A stretch of DNA of 64,000 nucleotides from Lathyrus oleraceus (GCF_024323335.1 NC_066581.1:300205536-300269535); one strand, 5' to 3'. Shown: positions 1 through 12,462, counted from the first letter of the stretch. Translations and numbers: made by a program. Notes: generated by a model not told the origin, from the letters alone.

Positions 1-418
1 TATATACCAAATTTCTTCTCATATCATAACTATAGTAAGAGAAAATTAATTAGTTTTTTTTACACAAGTTAATTAGTTATTTAAAACATCAAACCATGAC
101 TAATAACAAGTAGCCCCAAAAATCATGACTAATAAATTCATAAATACAAAAAACATAACGTTTAACCTATAAAAATTTATTTCATATTTTGAAATTCAAA
201 TAAGTCAAAAATGAAAAGTTAAATTCCCATTTATTAAACCACATAAATCCTCATGAATCCAAGAAACGGCTCCTACCGTTCCGTTTCCCTCCCAAATCCC
301 ATTTCTATTACCACACTCACACACTTTGCTCTCATCACTCAAATTTTCCCAATTCATCTTCCATTGTTCTACATTCTTTCAACCACACTTCTTTGATCAG
401 TTCTCTCATCAAGAAACA
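1..418. other. AT-rich flank upstream of the MAP65 relic
   Basis: No coding region seen. The last 170 bases are pyrimidine-rich and resemble a plant 5' untranslated leader directly upstream of the MAP65-like first exon. No convincing TATA box could be placed. Confidence 0.4.
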
Positions 419-1424
419 ATGTGTGACTCGTTGCTTAAAGAACTTCAGGTTATTGTTCCTTAACAGTTAAAACACCGGTTTTATTCAGCTAAACATCATA
501 AATCTTCGCACATTACCAGCTTCAAAGTCTTGCAACTTCGCTGCTAGATTTGTGGAGTTTGATGGACACTCCACTTGTGGAACAGCAGACATTTCACAAC
601 ATGACCAGTAAAATTGCTGCTCTGGAATCGGAATTTATTGGGCGTGGCATTCTATCAATTGACAACATCATCTATGTGCGTTTGTTTGTATCGGATTGTC
701 TTGGTTCTCTTCTGTTTCACCTATTCGCTTCATTTTTGTTTAGCTGTGATTTTCTCATTGCAGGTTGAGAGAGAAGTTAGAAGGCTAGAGCAACTTAAAT
801 CTACCAGAATGAAAGAAGTTAGAGTTAGAGCAAATGTGCAAAACTACACATTTGACTACACAAACAGTTTTTCCTAGTAGACATCTAATAGAGTCATTTG
901 ACTCCGGTAAGATTTTTCATTCGCTTTTGAAGATTTCCTGATACCGGAAAATTTTCTGTTAGTCGACCTATTCTTCAGGATCTAAGACAAGCAACTCTTA
1001 TTCAACAATCAAATAAAAAAGGTACTAACATAACCAACTCTTATTCAACTCCATTCTCAGATCCTTAAATTTTTTCTTCTAAGGTGAAAATTTAAATGCA
1101 TTGTCAATTGCAACTTATGCAGGAAAAGGTGCCTCTAAGGTTTTTGGTCATTCAACAAAGAAAACTTCACACAGTGCAAAAAAGGGAGTTAGAATTCAGT
1201 CACCATTATCTAGGAAGCCACTCTCTCCTGTTTCTTCCACAGTTCTATCTAAAGCCAGCATAAAAAATTCAATACAGAATGTTGGAACAAAACCAATACC
1301 ACAAAAAAGTGAAGAGCTAACAGGAACTCCACCTTCCAAGCCGTTTATTACTGGCATTGAAGATAGCGTGCCAAGCACTCCTCTGACAGTGCATAAGCTG
1401 AATATCACTACACCAGACAGTTGA
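419..1424 (+). pseudogene. MAP65-like microtubule-associated protein relic
   Basis: Three separated pieces match the plant MAP65/PRC1/Ase1 family, which cross-links antiparallel microtubules in cortical arrays and the phragmoplast. The first piece (419-447) reads MCDSLLKELQ, like the conserved MAP65 start, and is followed by a GT donor-like base pair. The second (about 541-675) contains LWSLMDTPL; it is followed by an 88-base GT-AG intron (676-763) and an exon reading VEREVRRLEQLKSTRMKEV, the conserved coiled-coil segment. The third (about 1098-1424) has the basic, Ser/Pro-rich C-terminal tail with QSPLSRKPLSP and ends in TGA. The central spectrin-like and microtubule-binding exons are missing, so this is a deletion-derived pseudogene of a normally about 550-700 residue protein. 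Family assignment is from remembered motifs. The exact paralogue cannot be told. Confidence 0.7.
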
Positions 1425-2224
1425 AATGGTTATTGTTACTAAGTGTATGTACTAGATGGTCTTGGCTTCTTTCACCATTAATACACAACTTCGTTTGCAA
1501 GTAGAACACTCAAAGCCTTCTTAATATTTAGGGTAGCTACACATAGGGATGAATTATAAACGCAAGTGTTGCATTGAAGGAGCTGAATGTTTGTATTTTG
1601 TCAGAAACTTACAAAATGGTGGCCCCAAGTTAGTGAGAAAAATTGAAAATTGCTTTTGGTGGTCCCTTGAAAATATAAAAAGACATAAAATAACGGCTTT
1701 ACACTAAAGGATGGTCCCTGATAGATTTATAAGTTTTAGAACTTAACATTTGATCATAAGGAATGCTATTTTTATATTTTTTTTACATAAAATACATATT
1801 TACACTATTCATTCATCATATTTATGCAATAAATAATATTTTTTTAAATTAAAAAAAAATTCTAAACACCGCATGAATAGTATTTTTGAATGATGCTCGT
1901 GAACAATGTCCGTGAATAGTGAATGACTTTAAAGTAATGAAATAAAATTAATTAATAAAATATAAAAAACTGATTAATAAAGTGACGAAGTTGGTTAATA
2001 TACGTTCAGATATTAAAAATATTTTTTACACATACACCAAAGTTGGTTAATAAAAAGTAAAAAATTGATTAATAAACGTCCATATATCAAAAATCAATAC
2101 AATATAAAAGATTGGTTAATAAAATTATTAAATAGATTAATCACACAATTTTATCTAAAAATAAATTAAAAATAAATTATTTAATTTAAAAAAATTATTA
2201 TTATAATATTTCACTATCGGTATG
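1425..2224. other. AT-rich spacer without a recognised gene
   Basis: No coding potential seen. Between about 1980 and 2140 a short phrase around TTGGTTAATA recurs at irregular spacing, suggesting a decayed tandem array or a MITE remnant. A nearby phrase (GTGAATAGT and variants, 1866-1925) is also repeated. Neither has clear terminal inverted repeats. Confidence 0.35.
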
Positions 2225-2520
2225 AATATCTTTTCTCTTTGATTATGTACTAATGCGTATCTTGTATTCTTATGTATTTCATGCTAGTTGTCTATATTGC
2301 ATTTTTTAATGTCGCTCGTATTTACATTGTATTGGATTGCATTTGTATGTATATTGTAATGTATCATATTTCATTGTATATTAATGTGTATCTTATATTT
2401 TATGATATTTGTCTGCAACACTTTACAATGCCATTTGTATTTATGTTGTATTCGTATTTGTGCATACATTGTATTATATTTCATTTGATATGATATTTAC
2501 ATTGTAATGTTTGCTTTGTA
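2225..2520. repeat. Degenerate TGTATT-rich low-complexity tract
   Basis: About 300 bases consist of loosely repeated words built from TGTAT, CATTGTAT and TTGTATT. This makes an open frame of low-complexity hydrophobic residues that should not be read as a gene. The array is too degenerate to define a unit length by eye. Confidence 0.55.
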
Positions 2521-3084
2521 AATAATATATGGGTTTGTTTAAGGTTGTATTCTATGTTAAGAGTTATTTTGTTAAAGACCCCAAGTTAAGGTATGAAGGT
2601 GGTAAGGTGTATGTCTATAATAATCAAGGTTATGATATTTTGGTCCTATTTTGAGGCTTGTGGCCTAATTAAGGAAATAAATTTCAAGTTTGAAGAATAT
2701 CATGTGAAATTATGATGGAAATATGAGAGTGGAGTTTTAAATGAAGAATCACGATTACAAAAAATATATACAACAACGACAACGTTATCACGGTCCTTTG
2801 AAGGACTGTTGTGACATCTCTAAACTCATGTGCTAATATATTTTTTATTTTTTAATTAAAAATTATAACATATTACCACGGTTGGTTAGACTAACGATGA
2901 TGATATCTACAACCTTTCATGGGTTCGAACATCAGTGCCATCAAATTTATGATTTCTTCAATATTTTAGTTGTGTCTTTCTTTTTGATTAAGTTTTAAAT
3001 AAAAAATAAATGTGATATCACTATGGTTGTATAACTCAATCGTTGTAATATATTTTTCATTTTATATTAAAAAAATTATGATGG

Positions 3085-3362
3085 ATCGGGAGAGGGGGGA
3101 ACACCAACGAGACTAATGTTCCAAGACCACAAGAGAGGGAGACGTCACATCTCAACCCAAACCCTTAAGGTATTAGGTAAATGGATCATATATCTTATAA
3201 ATCAAGCATTCCACCCATTCATAAGCAATGTGGAACTTTAACCACTCACACTTTCACCCAACATTCTCCTCCACAAATGTGAGTCTCTCACATCCTATAA
3301 TAGGATCCAACATCGGATTCAGCTCCCGCTCCCCCACAAAGTCGAATCATTGTTGACCGATT
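3085..3362. mobile_element. Unclassified short insertion inside CACTA copy A
   Basis: This segment (starting near GGATCGGGAGAGGGGGGAAC and running through a CCCACACTTT-type CT-rich stretch to about 3362) has no counterpart in the second CACTA copy. Its GC content and style differ from both flanks. Phrases such as AGCAATGTGGAACTTTAACC look like a dispersed short legume repeat (TRIM or solo LTR). Ends are approximate and no target duplication was established. Confidence 0.35.
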
Positions 3363-3492
3363 GTATGAAAAGAGTTTGTTGTTTATGTTTTTGGTTGTTG
3401 TTGTTATTGATTGTTATGTTGTTGAATGTGTATGATCACATCTGTTTGGTTAAGAGATTGAATTAATCTATTATGGTTGTTTTCAAAGATAG

Positions 3493-3795
3493 ATGGCCTC
3501 TTCTTCATCTAGTAGCGACAAAACTTATCCAAATGAAATTCGTACAAATGATTCTCAAACTATAGACGGAAAATAAAAAAGAAAATAAAGAGGTGTCACA
3601 ATGATGACTAAATTAACAAAAGTCCGCAACTCGAGTAACAAATTATCGATCGAGTTTAATGCCGTATATTCGATAGTTGATGGTCCTCATTCTTCGATTT
3701 TTAAGAGCTACGTTATGTTCTTTGGATATAGCAAAGTCAATATATTGATAGATGATTGGAAAGAAGCACTAAAGGATGTGAAAAATAGCATATGA
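3493..3795 (+). pseudogene. CACTA Transposase_24-like protein, N-terminal fragment
   Basis: An ATG at 3493 opens MASSSSSSDKTYPNEIRTND. In the same frame, after two stop codons at 3574 and 3586, comes a block with MTKLTKVRN, LSIEFNAVY and NILIDDWKEALKDVKN. This order (basic TKL-R motif, then FN, then DW...KD.K) is what I recall for the N-terminus of plant Transposase_24 (Ptta/En-Spm) proteins, which accompany CACTA elements. Further degenerate coding matching 36300-36780 follows to about 4420. Two in-frame stops and loss of the 3' half make it non-functional. Function beyond transposon association is not known. Confidence 0.55.
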
Positions 3796-4518
3796 ACATA
3801 CATATTGGTATAAATTTTAATTTTCATGAATTTGATATAATTACTAATACATACTTATTATTGTAACTGTAGTTGACGTTTGAGTTTTTCGATGATGATA
3901 AGTTGAAAAAAATGGATCACTTATGTTGGTACGTGTTGGAGGGGATTTACGTCACGACTCATGTGTGACTACATTAGGGATCCTAAGCCTGATCTTGAGC
4001 ATCCGTGGGAGATATATATTTTTATTTCAAATAATGTTTGGAAAAGTTTGTTAAGTCTCGTAGTTATGAGGATTTCCTAGTTAGTACTAATTTTATTTTC
4101 TTATAATTTTATGTTTATCCTTTAGAGATATAACCATGCAAGTTAATAATTTTCCTATATTTATAACAGATTAAAAGTGAAGGAGGAAAGATGAACAAGG
4201 AAAAAATAACAAATACCTCATATAGATTGTCTCATTGGGGTTACAACTAACTTGAGAAAACAATTATTAATGAAAAAAGATAACAAATGGGAGATGAGGA
4301 CTCCATGAGTCGTGATCGCAACTCATCTCCACCATCATGATATGAGAAGTGGAAGAGGGCTTAACAAAGACCAAATGTAGAGTACACTTCAGATGCCTCA
4401 AGAGAAATCGCCGAGAAAAATGTAAGTAGAATTTGTTGTGTGTATGTTACGTGTTATTTAAATCGCTTTGGTAATTAACAATATATATCTTATCATGTTG
4501 TGTAGGATTCACTGGTTG

Positions 4519-6832
4519 TGTTTTAACATCTTAAACCCTAAAACACGGAAATTACAAAAATAAAACAATTAAACACATAAGGTGTTACTCAAACACAACA
4601 TAAACCTGCTCCATAACACGGGTTATATAAAACATGCATCAATTAAACACCTGTCAGCACATGCTCGCCTTTATGAGGCTCATCGCAACGGAATTGAACA
4701 ACCGAAATAATTCAACAACCAAATAAGTCCCATAACATAAACATGGTCATGGAAATTTCCTTTAACATTAACAACATCGTAAATGATAACAATTAATAAA
4801 AAAAAATGTTCATCATCCTAGTGTTACATATCAGAGCAACAAAATCTAAAATATCGTGTAAAATGAAAAAGAAAAAAGAACAACCTCAAAGTCATCCTTC
4901 AGCTTCTAAGCAACTATTCATTTACCTGCTCGTCTGTACCCTGAGAAGGAGCATAAAACCACACAAATAACAAAGGGATAAGAATACGCTTATAATATAT
5001 AATGGTACAAAAGTATGCAAGGGTAGCCTAAACAAACATCAATAATTATTCAATACAATTCAATTGCATACATCACCAAAGCATTCTCAATCACCATTCT
5101 CAACATAATCATTAAATGCATATACAGTAATGAATGCAATGAACTCAACACCATGACTCAATAATGCATGCACTACCATTATGCACAACACATGTCCATC
5201 TCGCTTCTGAATCCCTACCATAGAACTAGAGCACACCAAATCTTTATCATCACCATATGTAACGCTTCACCAATTCCCATATGGAACCGGCTACTCGCTC
5301 CTGAATCCACACCATCGGACCAAAGCATACAAAAATTTGTTACTATCACCTTAAGTAACACTTAACTAATTCCTCATTGGAGTTAACTTCTCTCTCCTAA
5401 ATCTATACCATTGAACCAGAGCATACCAAAACTAGACTGAAGTTCGTACACCATGCTGCATGATTCACCATAACATGCAATCTTAACAAAAATGACCACC
5501 ATGAATTATCACCATATAAACACCATACTAATAACAACATCATTATTCATACAAAACAAGTGAATTAAATCGATCAATATAATGAACAATGTCAAAGACC
5601 TCCAAAACAGTGGTCAAATAGTAGCCAATTCACAACAACACATCAAAAATCGCAACGACAAAGCAATTCCACACAACTGAGTGAATGACGCTCATTCTGG
5701 AAGTGTGATGGGTTACTCGTCACCAAGGTGACCCCCTTCACCCTACACATCACATCACACGTCGTCCCATTGATGACCATCCCAACCAATCATACCTGGG
5801 GACCATGAAGATCAACCTGTCAAGCAGTCGACGCCCATCAGTGCCTCCAAAGAGATGACGACCAAGGCATCATTAGGGTGACGCCTGTCACCCTGAACCT
5901 GAGGTACAATATGCATTTTCTGTATTGGAGTTCAAATTAGAACTCTGATTTTGCATCCTCTGACCCCAAATCGGACATCAACATCAAGGGAAATAATATT
6001 TTCCATGCAAACATCAATTATCCATTTAACATGCAATTTCACTCATTTAATCATGGATTTAACATACTTTATTCATCAAAGTTATCACCCACATATAAAC
6101 ACCCATATATACAAACATCATGAACATGAACACATAAGTCCCATAGTAAAATAGTGCACGAAAGTCAAATAGTACATCATATCATTCATGCTATTTTAGA
6201 ATATCTTCATGTTCCTCAATCATTCATCAAAAAGGGGAAAATAATAAGAAAAATCTAAAGGGATTAAGGATTTCGATCTACCCAAAGATGCAATCTACAC
6301 CCTATTATGAGTAATCCCCCCATACCTTAGATTGCTTGAGAAATTTAGATTTTTCTCCAAGTTCTTCTCTCTCCTTCAGGCTCTAACCTTGCCTCCTTCT
6401 CCCAATTCTTTTTTCACATACTAATTCTTAAACCCCTACTAACTTCTTCTTATTAGACTCATAATCTCCATAATTAGTGACTTCCCACCTTACCCCCACT
6501 TATTCATCTATTCACCAAAATGACCCTCTTGACTATAATGTTATTTAATAATATTCTCTTTTTCTCTCTACTATCTTCTACTCTTCTATGTTATTACAAC
6601 AAATAAAATAAAATACTACCTTCTAATTATTTAATAATAAAAATTCTTATTGTTCTAATATTATTAATTCTATTATTATTTAAATAACTAGAACTATGCA
6701 CTACCAACCCAAAGCATCAAATACTACTACTGACCACCCCAACACCACCCAATGCATATATAAATTGATTTTAACTAATTAAATACACACAACTTTAACT
6801 AAATAAATAAATTAGAAAAATAAGTTGTTACA
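4519..6832 (-). mobile_element. Reverse-strand LTR of a chromovirus (Tekay/Del-type) gypsy element
   Basis: On the minus strand this begins TGTAACAACTT at 6832 and ends TTAAAACA at 4519, the expected TG...CA form for an LTR of about 2.3 kb. It lies directly downstream, in the element's own orientation, of a chromodomain-containing integrase tail (6833-7036), so it is the 3' LTR. Its left edge coincides exactly with the point where CACTA copy A is interrupted. The body holds no gene; short open frames within it are chance. The 5' LTR and most of the internal region of this copy are absent. Confidence 0.65.
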
Positions 6833-7036
6833 ACTCTCTCCCACTTAAATAATTTTTTCCCTTAAAAATTACCTAAAAGAAACAAAGTCGGATACGACTC
6901 TCTCATCTAACTCTTCAGCTCCCAAGTCACGCTTCCACCAGCTAGTCCTTCCCACACCAGCTTCACCAAGGGAATCTCCTTACCACATAACTGCTTCACT
7001 TCCCGATCCTCTATCTGCGTCGGCGATGCCTCAACT
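6833..7036 (-). pseudogene. Chromovirus integrase C-terminal chromodomain fragment
   Basis: Translated from the minus strand between 7034 and about 6885, the sequence contains IPLVKLVWEGLAGGSVTWEL followed by MRESYPTL. This is the signature end of the chromodomain at the C-terminus of plant chromovirus (Tekay/Del) polyproteins, thought to guide integration to heterochromatin. An in-frame TAG interrupts it between the WEL and MRESYP parts. Everything upstream (RT, RNase H, integrase core) is missing because another LTR-like sequence begins at 7037. The assignment follows from the motif and the adjoining 3' LTR. Confidence 0.7.
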
Positions 7037-9150
7037 ATAACACCCCAAATTGTATTAATTAATTTAATTTAATTGTTTAGAATTTTATTTGATTAATTAA
7101 TGTTTTAATTAATTATTATATGGTTATGGGGGTCAGTATCCTTGAGGTAGAGGTATAGAGAGAGTAAGAGTTTAGCATATTTGTTTAGCATTAATTAGAT
7201 TTTAATTAATTATTAGAATAAATAAAATTTTATTCTAATTAGTTAAATAAAATAGTAAAATGATAGAATTTGGCCAATATGGAGAATTTGGAGAAATAGA
7301 GGGGAGCAAGGAGTTAGAAAGTTGGGGCAATAGTGTGAGTTAAGAAAATTGAGGGTTAATGAGGTCATTAGAAAGAAGTGTGTAGAAAATACTAAGTTAT
7401 ATTTGAAGTAAGAGAGTTTGGAGAGTTTTACGTAAAACACAATTTTGTGGTGAGAAGAGGCAAAACCTAGGGCTAAAGGAAGGCTTCATTGTTAGAGCTT
7501 GAAGTTGCATGTTGCTGGAAAATCCAAGGTAAGGGGGAGAAAGGGCTACCAATTAGGTGTATTGTATGATTGTATGATGGGGTAGTGATAAGAATTCCTT
7601 AATCTCATTAGGGTTCCTTGTTAGAGCTTGAAGTTGCATGTTGCTGGAAAATCCAAGGTAAGGGGGAGAAAGGGCTACCAATTAGGTGTATTGTATGATT
7701 GTATGATGGGGTAGTGATAAGAATTCCTTAATCTCATTAGGGTTCCTAGGTTTTCCTTTTGATGAATTATTTATGATGAAATTCATGTACTATTATGTGT
7801 GAAAATTCTGTTTATGTTTGCTTTGTAACTCCTCCATTGTTGTGTTGAAAAAGCTTAAAAACATAACCTGAAAACCATGAAAAATGATTAATTTGTGGAT
7901 GCCAATCTCTGATATATTATGAATGTGCTATTTTAATCATGGGATAATTGTAATATGTCGAATTCTGAGATCAGGAGTTTTTACGGAATCGAAATCGGAG
8001 CCTTGAAAATGCCCCAATGGTGAAAATCGCATTTTATCGTTTCTGTATAGTGGTAACCAGTGTAACTGGTTACAACTGAACTGATAAGTTTTTTTTGAAA
8101 TTTTCGTGACTGTAACCGGTTACAACTGCTGTGTTTTCTAGAAATGCTGATTTTTCATTTCCAATTGTTTTCGTCGTTACTTGAGTTTCGTGACTCGGAT
8201 TGAGGCGCAGCTTAAAACGTTGGAAAGCTAAAGTGCATAGTTATACCATGGTGATACTTGGTGAACTATTTGAATTATAATTATGTACCTAATTTGGAAA
8301 TGTTTATGATGACTTATGTGATCGATTAGCAAATGGTTATGGTTATACGGTGATGTGTTGTTGTTTTGATGAAGTAACATGAATAAATGCTTATGAAGTT
8401 ACATTTGTTGAGTTGCTGCTGTTTATTGTTGTTTATTGATGTTGTAAAATTGATTAATTATTGCGCATGATGAATGATGTCGTGCATAAATGCTGAAATG
8501 TGCTTGGTGATTCTTTTGGTGAACCTTTTTGGTGAAAATGCATGTTATTGAGAGTCATGTTTCATGGTGTATGAACTTCGGTCCAGTTTTGATGTGATTT
8601 GATCCTCTATCATGCATTGGGAGCGAGATGAACCTGAGTTTTCATGAATGGTAGACATGCATAATGAGTCAATTGTGGAGTACATTGTATACGTGTTTGC
8701 ATATATAGTTGATCATTGATGATACTGTGGGTTGATTGAGAATATGTATATGTTGTCATGATTGGGTGTGAGAATATGTTGTTGTAGATTGTGTAATGAA
8801 TATGTGCTTATTGTGTGTTCTCTATCTTAGCATTATTTACACTGTTTATATTGGTTTTTTCTCTCATCCCCTTCGCTTTCATGTAGTCCACCATGGACAT
8901 CTTGCAGATACTCAGGAGTAGAGTTTGCTGCAATAAGTGGAAGTTAGCTCTTGGAGTTACTTCGTTAGTTTCATCGTTGTTTAGAAGTCTTGCTATGATC
9001 CTATAACATCGGGGTTGGGAACGTTTGTTTTCTTATTATGTTTTGTTGGAGTTTAATCACTTTTATTCAGTTTATGTTGAAGTTGTTAAAGAGTGGAATA
9101 TGATAACTCTTTATTTTGAAAACTATTTATCATAACTTGAAGATTAACAC
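7037..9150 (+). mobile_element. Second chromovirus-type LTR, plus orientation, truncated or solo
   Basis: It begins TATAACACCCCAAATTG, a likely decay of the TGTAACACCCC start common in plant Tekay/Del LTRs. It contains two copies of a GTAACYGGTTACAACTG phrase (8044-8070 and 8108-8130) and ends in an area with CATCGGGGTTGGGAACG (9008-9024), typical of such LTRs. The right end is uncertain (9100-9160). No coding region is present. Because it abuts the truncated chromodomain directly, it either inserted into that element or was joined to it by deletion. Confidence 0.5.
7489..7746 (+). repeat. Perfect 129-bp direct tandem duplication
   Basis: 7489-7617 and 7618-7746 read identically base for base, starting TTGTTAGAGCTTGAAGTTGC and ending ATTAGGGTTCC. 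The duplication lies inside the LTR-like sequence 7037-9150, so it is either a recent local duplication or an assembly duplication. Confidence 0.9.
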
Positions 9151-10245
9151 TAAGAGTCTAAGTTATATAGTTTTATTTAATTGAAATAATATCAAATACC
9201 ACCACAATAGACCAAGGTGGATCAGATCAAGCAGCAAGAAACAAGCAAGCATGGGCGAGCTCACGTGGGTTGGAGCACATGGGATCCCTGTGGGAGGGGT
9301 TATGCCACATGGCACTTTGCAGGAAGGGCATATCTGATGTATGGCCAGGATTAAATCTGGATGAGTATGAACGTTCAAGCATATGTTCATCTTAAACTGA
9401 TCATAACTTGCTCAATTTTTCATGCAATTATGCAAATTAATAATGAAAAATCATCTACACGATCTCACAAACAACATGGAATGCATGCATGTTTTGGAAA
9501 ATGATATGCATGCATGCTGATGATATGTGAATGCATGAATTTTTTTAAATCATTTTTTATATGCAAAGAAAATAGTCGATGTAACGACTAATTGTTGGGA
9601 AATCATATTTTCCAAGAGAATCTACTCTGAGTGAGGTCTTCGTATCAACCCAACGAGTTATAAGTCTCGCAGGCCCATACTACTCAACCATCGACTCCAA
9701 GGTTCTAAAAAGGTCCTCAAAATCATGGGTTGAGGTTGAAAATATTACCGCTAGAACGACTAATCATAAGATAATAATACTTCAAAGGGATCTCATCTGA
9801 GTGGGGTTCTCATGTCAACCTAACAAGTCCTAAGTATCGCAGACCGAACACTACACAACCACCATTATAATCCTATGGTCTTTCTCAGGCTTGGGTGGAG
9901 AGCCTATCTCACAAATTATCCATAATCACATATCTCCAATAGTATCATGAGAACCATCAACAAATAAGCAATGAAAAAATAGTAAAGATAAGAAAATAGG
10001 AGAAAAAAATAGACAAAGTTAACATTCAATGCAAATTGAACTAAGTTAGACTTGACTCTCTCTTGCTTGGAGCATGGGTCCCCATCAGAGTCTCTAGCTG
10101 TCGCATCTCAAAAAATACAATCCTTCGCGAGGGTCCCGGAAAAATATGATTTGAAAAGAGTCGCCACCGAGCTTTATTTATTCCAATGAAGGAATAGGAA
10201 AAAATTGATATAACCTTTAAAAAGAAAATGGTCGTCGTGAAAATA
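9151..10245 (-). mobile_element. Reverse-strand Ogre/Tat-like relic (5' leader, primer site, LTR end)
   Basis: Read on the minus strand, 10245 down to about 10105 resembles the end of the Ogre LTR seen at 57021-57130 and 63480-63578, sharing the phrase around GAGTCGCCACC. It is followed by a degenerate primer-binding site (plus strand TCCCCATCAGAGTC at 10079-10092). The stretch from there to about 9600 has leader-like phrases reminiscent of the Ogre leader at 63606-64000. No coding region remains. The right edge abuts the start of the MULE-like unit at 10252. Left end is approximate. Confidence 0.45.
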
Positions 10246-10318
10246 TATTAGGGAATTTCTTAATGCACCCTATATATTACTTAGGCACCACGTGAAAATA
10301 CTAAAATGCCCCCAAGTT

Positions 10319-10848
10319 CCGGAGATGCATCTTCGACCGCACCCAATTCTGACTTAGCGTCAAAATATTTCGGAGATGCATCTCTGGAAGGTATTGAAGC
10401 TTAAATCGCGAGAGAACCCTTATCCTTCCTCATTTACATAAAAATCAAAACTTTATCAAACTCTCTCAAAAGTATTTTCATCAACCAAGTCCAAAATCAA
10501 ATAACCAAGCTCAAAGGATCTTCAATCAACATCAAGGACATGATCCAACACTGATGCAAAGTCTAAATTTGTAAGTTTTTGATATTTTGATAAGTTTTTT
10601 ATTTAGTTTTTGTATAAATAAGTAGAAAATGATGATTTAGGTAGGAAATGAGTATGAAATGCAAGAATGTTAGTTTATACATATTGTAAAACATGTTTGT
10701 TTGTTAAAAGTCACGATCAAACCATTTTTTAGGTTTGCATGTCTGCATTGTCGCCATTGAAGCATCTGAAGAGTTGCTGAAAATTTTAAAGATACATCTA
10801 TGGAATTTTTTAACGTTTAGTTTCCCAGTAACCGGAGATGCATCTCCG
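10319..10848. repeat. Palindromic GGAGATGCATCTCC-like motifs, left cluster
   Basis: Three copies lie at 10321-10334, 10372-10385 and 10834-10847. The last is a perfect 16-base palindrome (CGGAGATGCATCTCCG, 10833-10848). Related forms occur on the far side of the PMD gene at 29046-29059 and 29120-29133. Confidence 0.75.
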
Positions 10849-10926
10849 AAAATTTTCAGTATGTTTTTTTTATTTTCTTGCTTGTAGTATTGCTTATATA
10901 AATTTTCTAGTTTAATTACATACATT

Positions 10927-11586
10927 ATGGTTGATAGACACAATAGAATGAGGCATATGAGGATTGCACAACATGCATCAGTGCGGTGGGAGAATAGTCA
11001 GGTTTCAGAGGTTCCTGTTCACTCTGGTCATGGGAAGACATCTACTTCTGAGGCTCATATTTCTCCTCATGATTTGCCATATTCTTATTACCGTATGAGA
11101 CAGGTTTCACCTACCGACGCATCACTCCCTCCATCCTCCCGCAGGTGCCAAGTTTCACATATTCAGGCGCCAGAGGTACCCGAGTCACCAGTGGTACCAT
11201 AGGCACTAGTGCCACCTCGAACGGATGATGTTTCTGAGCCAGTGCCACCTCCAACTGCTGATGCTACTGAGCCAGTTCCACCTCCAAATGGAGAGGCTGT
11301 TGAGGATGAGGGGTCAGTGCCACCTCAGGCATTTGGAGGGGGTCATATAGAGTTGTCACCACTGCATCTCTACCCAGACCATGCTACTAGACATATCTGG
11401 GACGGAGAGGTAACATTAGCTGGATTCATTGTGTTTAATTTACGTTTATTAATATATTATAAGATTATGACATTGATTTATTTTTTCCAAGACCGTGATC
11501 TACTGAAGTTTATTAACCACATGCAGAAGGTTATTGATAAATGTATAATATACCATATTTTCCTACTCGATTCACTTAGAATTTAA
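10927..11586 (+). pseudogene. MAIN-like PMD gene, N-terminal part
   Basis: An ATG at 10927 opens a frame with His/Ser-rich sequence, then Pro-Val-Pro-Pro repeats (residues about 85-125). An in-frame TAG at 11200 breaks it. It continues to GGHIELSPLHLY and ATRHIWDGE, the characteristic lead-in to the plant mobile domain of MAIN-like proteins. A GT donor follows at 11408. After a short AT-rich stretch comes RDLLKFINHMQKV (11494-11532), the next conserved block. MAIN/MAIL1 proteins are nuclear and act with PP7-type phosphatases; transposon-borne relatives have unknown roles. The stop codon, and loss of continuity caused by the insertions starting near 11587, make this a pseudogene. Confidence 0.6.
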
Positions 11587-11614
11587 TGTTATTTTGTTAC
11601 TTTTATTTAGTGTC
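11587..11614 (+). mobile_element. Left end of a solo LTR, split by the Tat element
   Basis: This short piece continues at 25605 once the Tat element and one GTGTC copy are removed. The start is taken as TGTTATTTTG at 11587, because the preceding TTTAA nearly matches TTTCA after the proposed right end at 27329. An alternative start at TGTC (11611) cannot be excluded. Confidence 0.35.
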
Positions 11615-12462
11615 TGTTCGCTGTGAATTTTGGCGAACAACCTCTGGTTTACCAAAACTTGTAGAATTGGGTTACTTGCAGGATCAACCACACAAATCCT
11701 AGGACATGTGCAGATCTAGATGGTCTTGAAGATGTCTAAAATCACTTTCATATCTTTCATTTCTGTTCTCTAAGTGTTTTACGTCGAAATACGTTGATTA
11801 CAATGTTAAGTGGATGTAAATTTAACAAGATAAAGTAAATGGCGGAAAATAACTGACGAAATGTAAAGTGTCGAAAAGGATAAAGTGCAGAAAGATAAAT
11901 GACTGGAAAACGTAAAAGAGATTTGTAAAGAACTTTGAACTTTATAAAATAAACTTTGAAGGAATTGGTGTTTGTTTACACATACATTTTCCAAATATGA
12001 CTCTTTTCTCTCACACGGGTACTTTGAGTGTTTTCAGGAATTTTGTATAAGTAATTCTTCACACCTTTTTTAGATAATAACTACCCTATATATACACAAA
12101 TAACATAACTGTTATTAACGACTAAATCCTAAAACTATGACACATGGCTCTCCTCCTTTCGCCAGATGCTTCCACGCGTCTTCTGCCAAACGTCACAACC
12201 TTTTAAATTCAAATTTACTTTTAAGTCGAAATGACGTCTTCCTTCAGGATTTTTGTCGAATTATCAACATACTGCAATGTTCTCCCTATCTGTCAAAAGT
12301 GCTTTTCCTAGGTGCAAACATCTTTGTTGAAATGACGAAACTTCCATTTTGTCGAAGTGTCGAACCATACTTATTAATCAAATCGTTTCAACCCATGTCA
12401 TCATTTGTCGAAAAAATCATTTCTTACACCAAATCTCATGGCGTCGAAAACGCACGTATACA
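11615..12462 (-). repeat. 3' LTR of the Tat element
   Basis: 848 bp, nearly identical to the LTR at 24751-25599. It begins TGTTCGCTG on the plus strand and ends GTATACA at 12462, next to the polypurine tract. It contains many TCGA words. Confidence 0.92.

Larger units (their letters stand above)
2750..4518 (+). mobile_element. CACTA-type transposon copy A, 5' part only
   Basis: The start (CACGATTACAAAAAATATAT at 2750) and the following sub-terminal sequence closely match the 5' end of the complete CACTA element at 35282-39060. Similarity resumes further in: 3888-4510 matches 36240-36860 almost phrase by phrase. The copy stops at 4518, exactly where a reverse-strand LTR begins, so the 3' half was separated by that insertion and is not found here. 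Terminal bases are decayed from CACTA. It retains the N-terminal part of the transposase gene that the second copy lacks, so the two copies are complementary relics of one family. Confidence 0.7.

Noticed and set aside
2272..2493. 73-residue hydrophobic open frame
   Set aside because: Lies entirely in the TGTATT-rich low-complexity tract.
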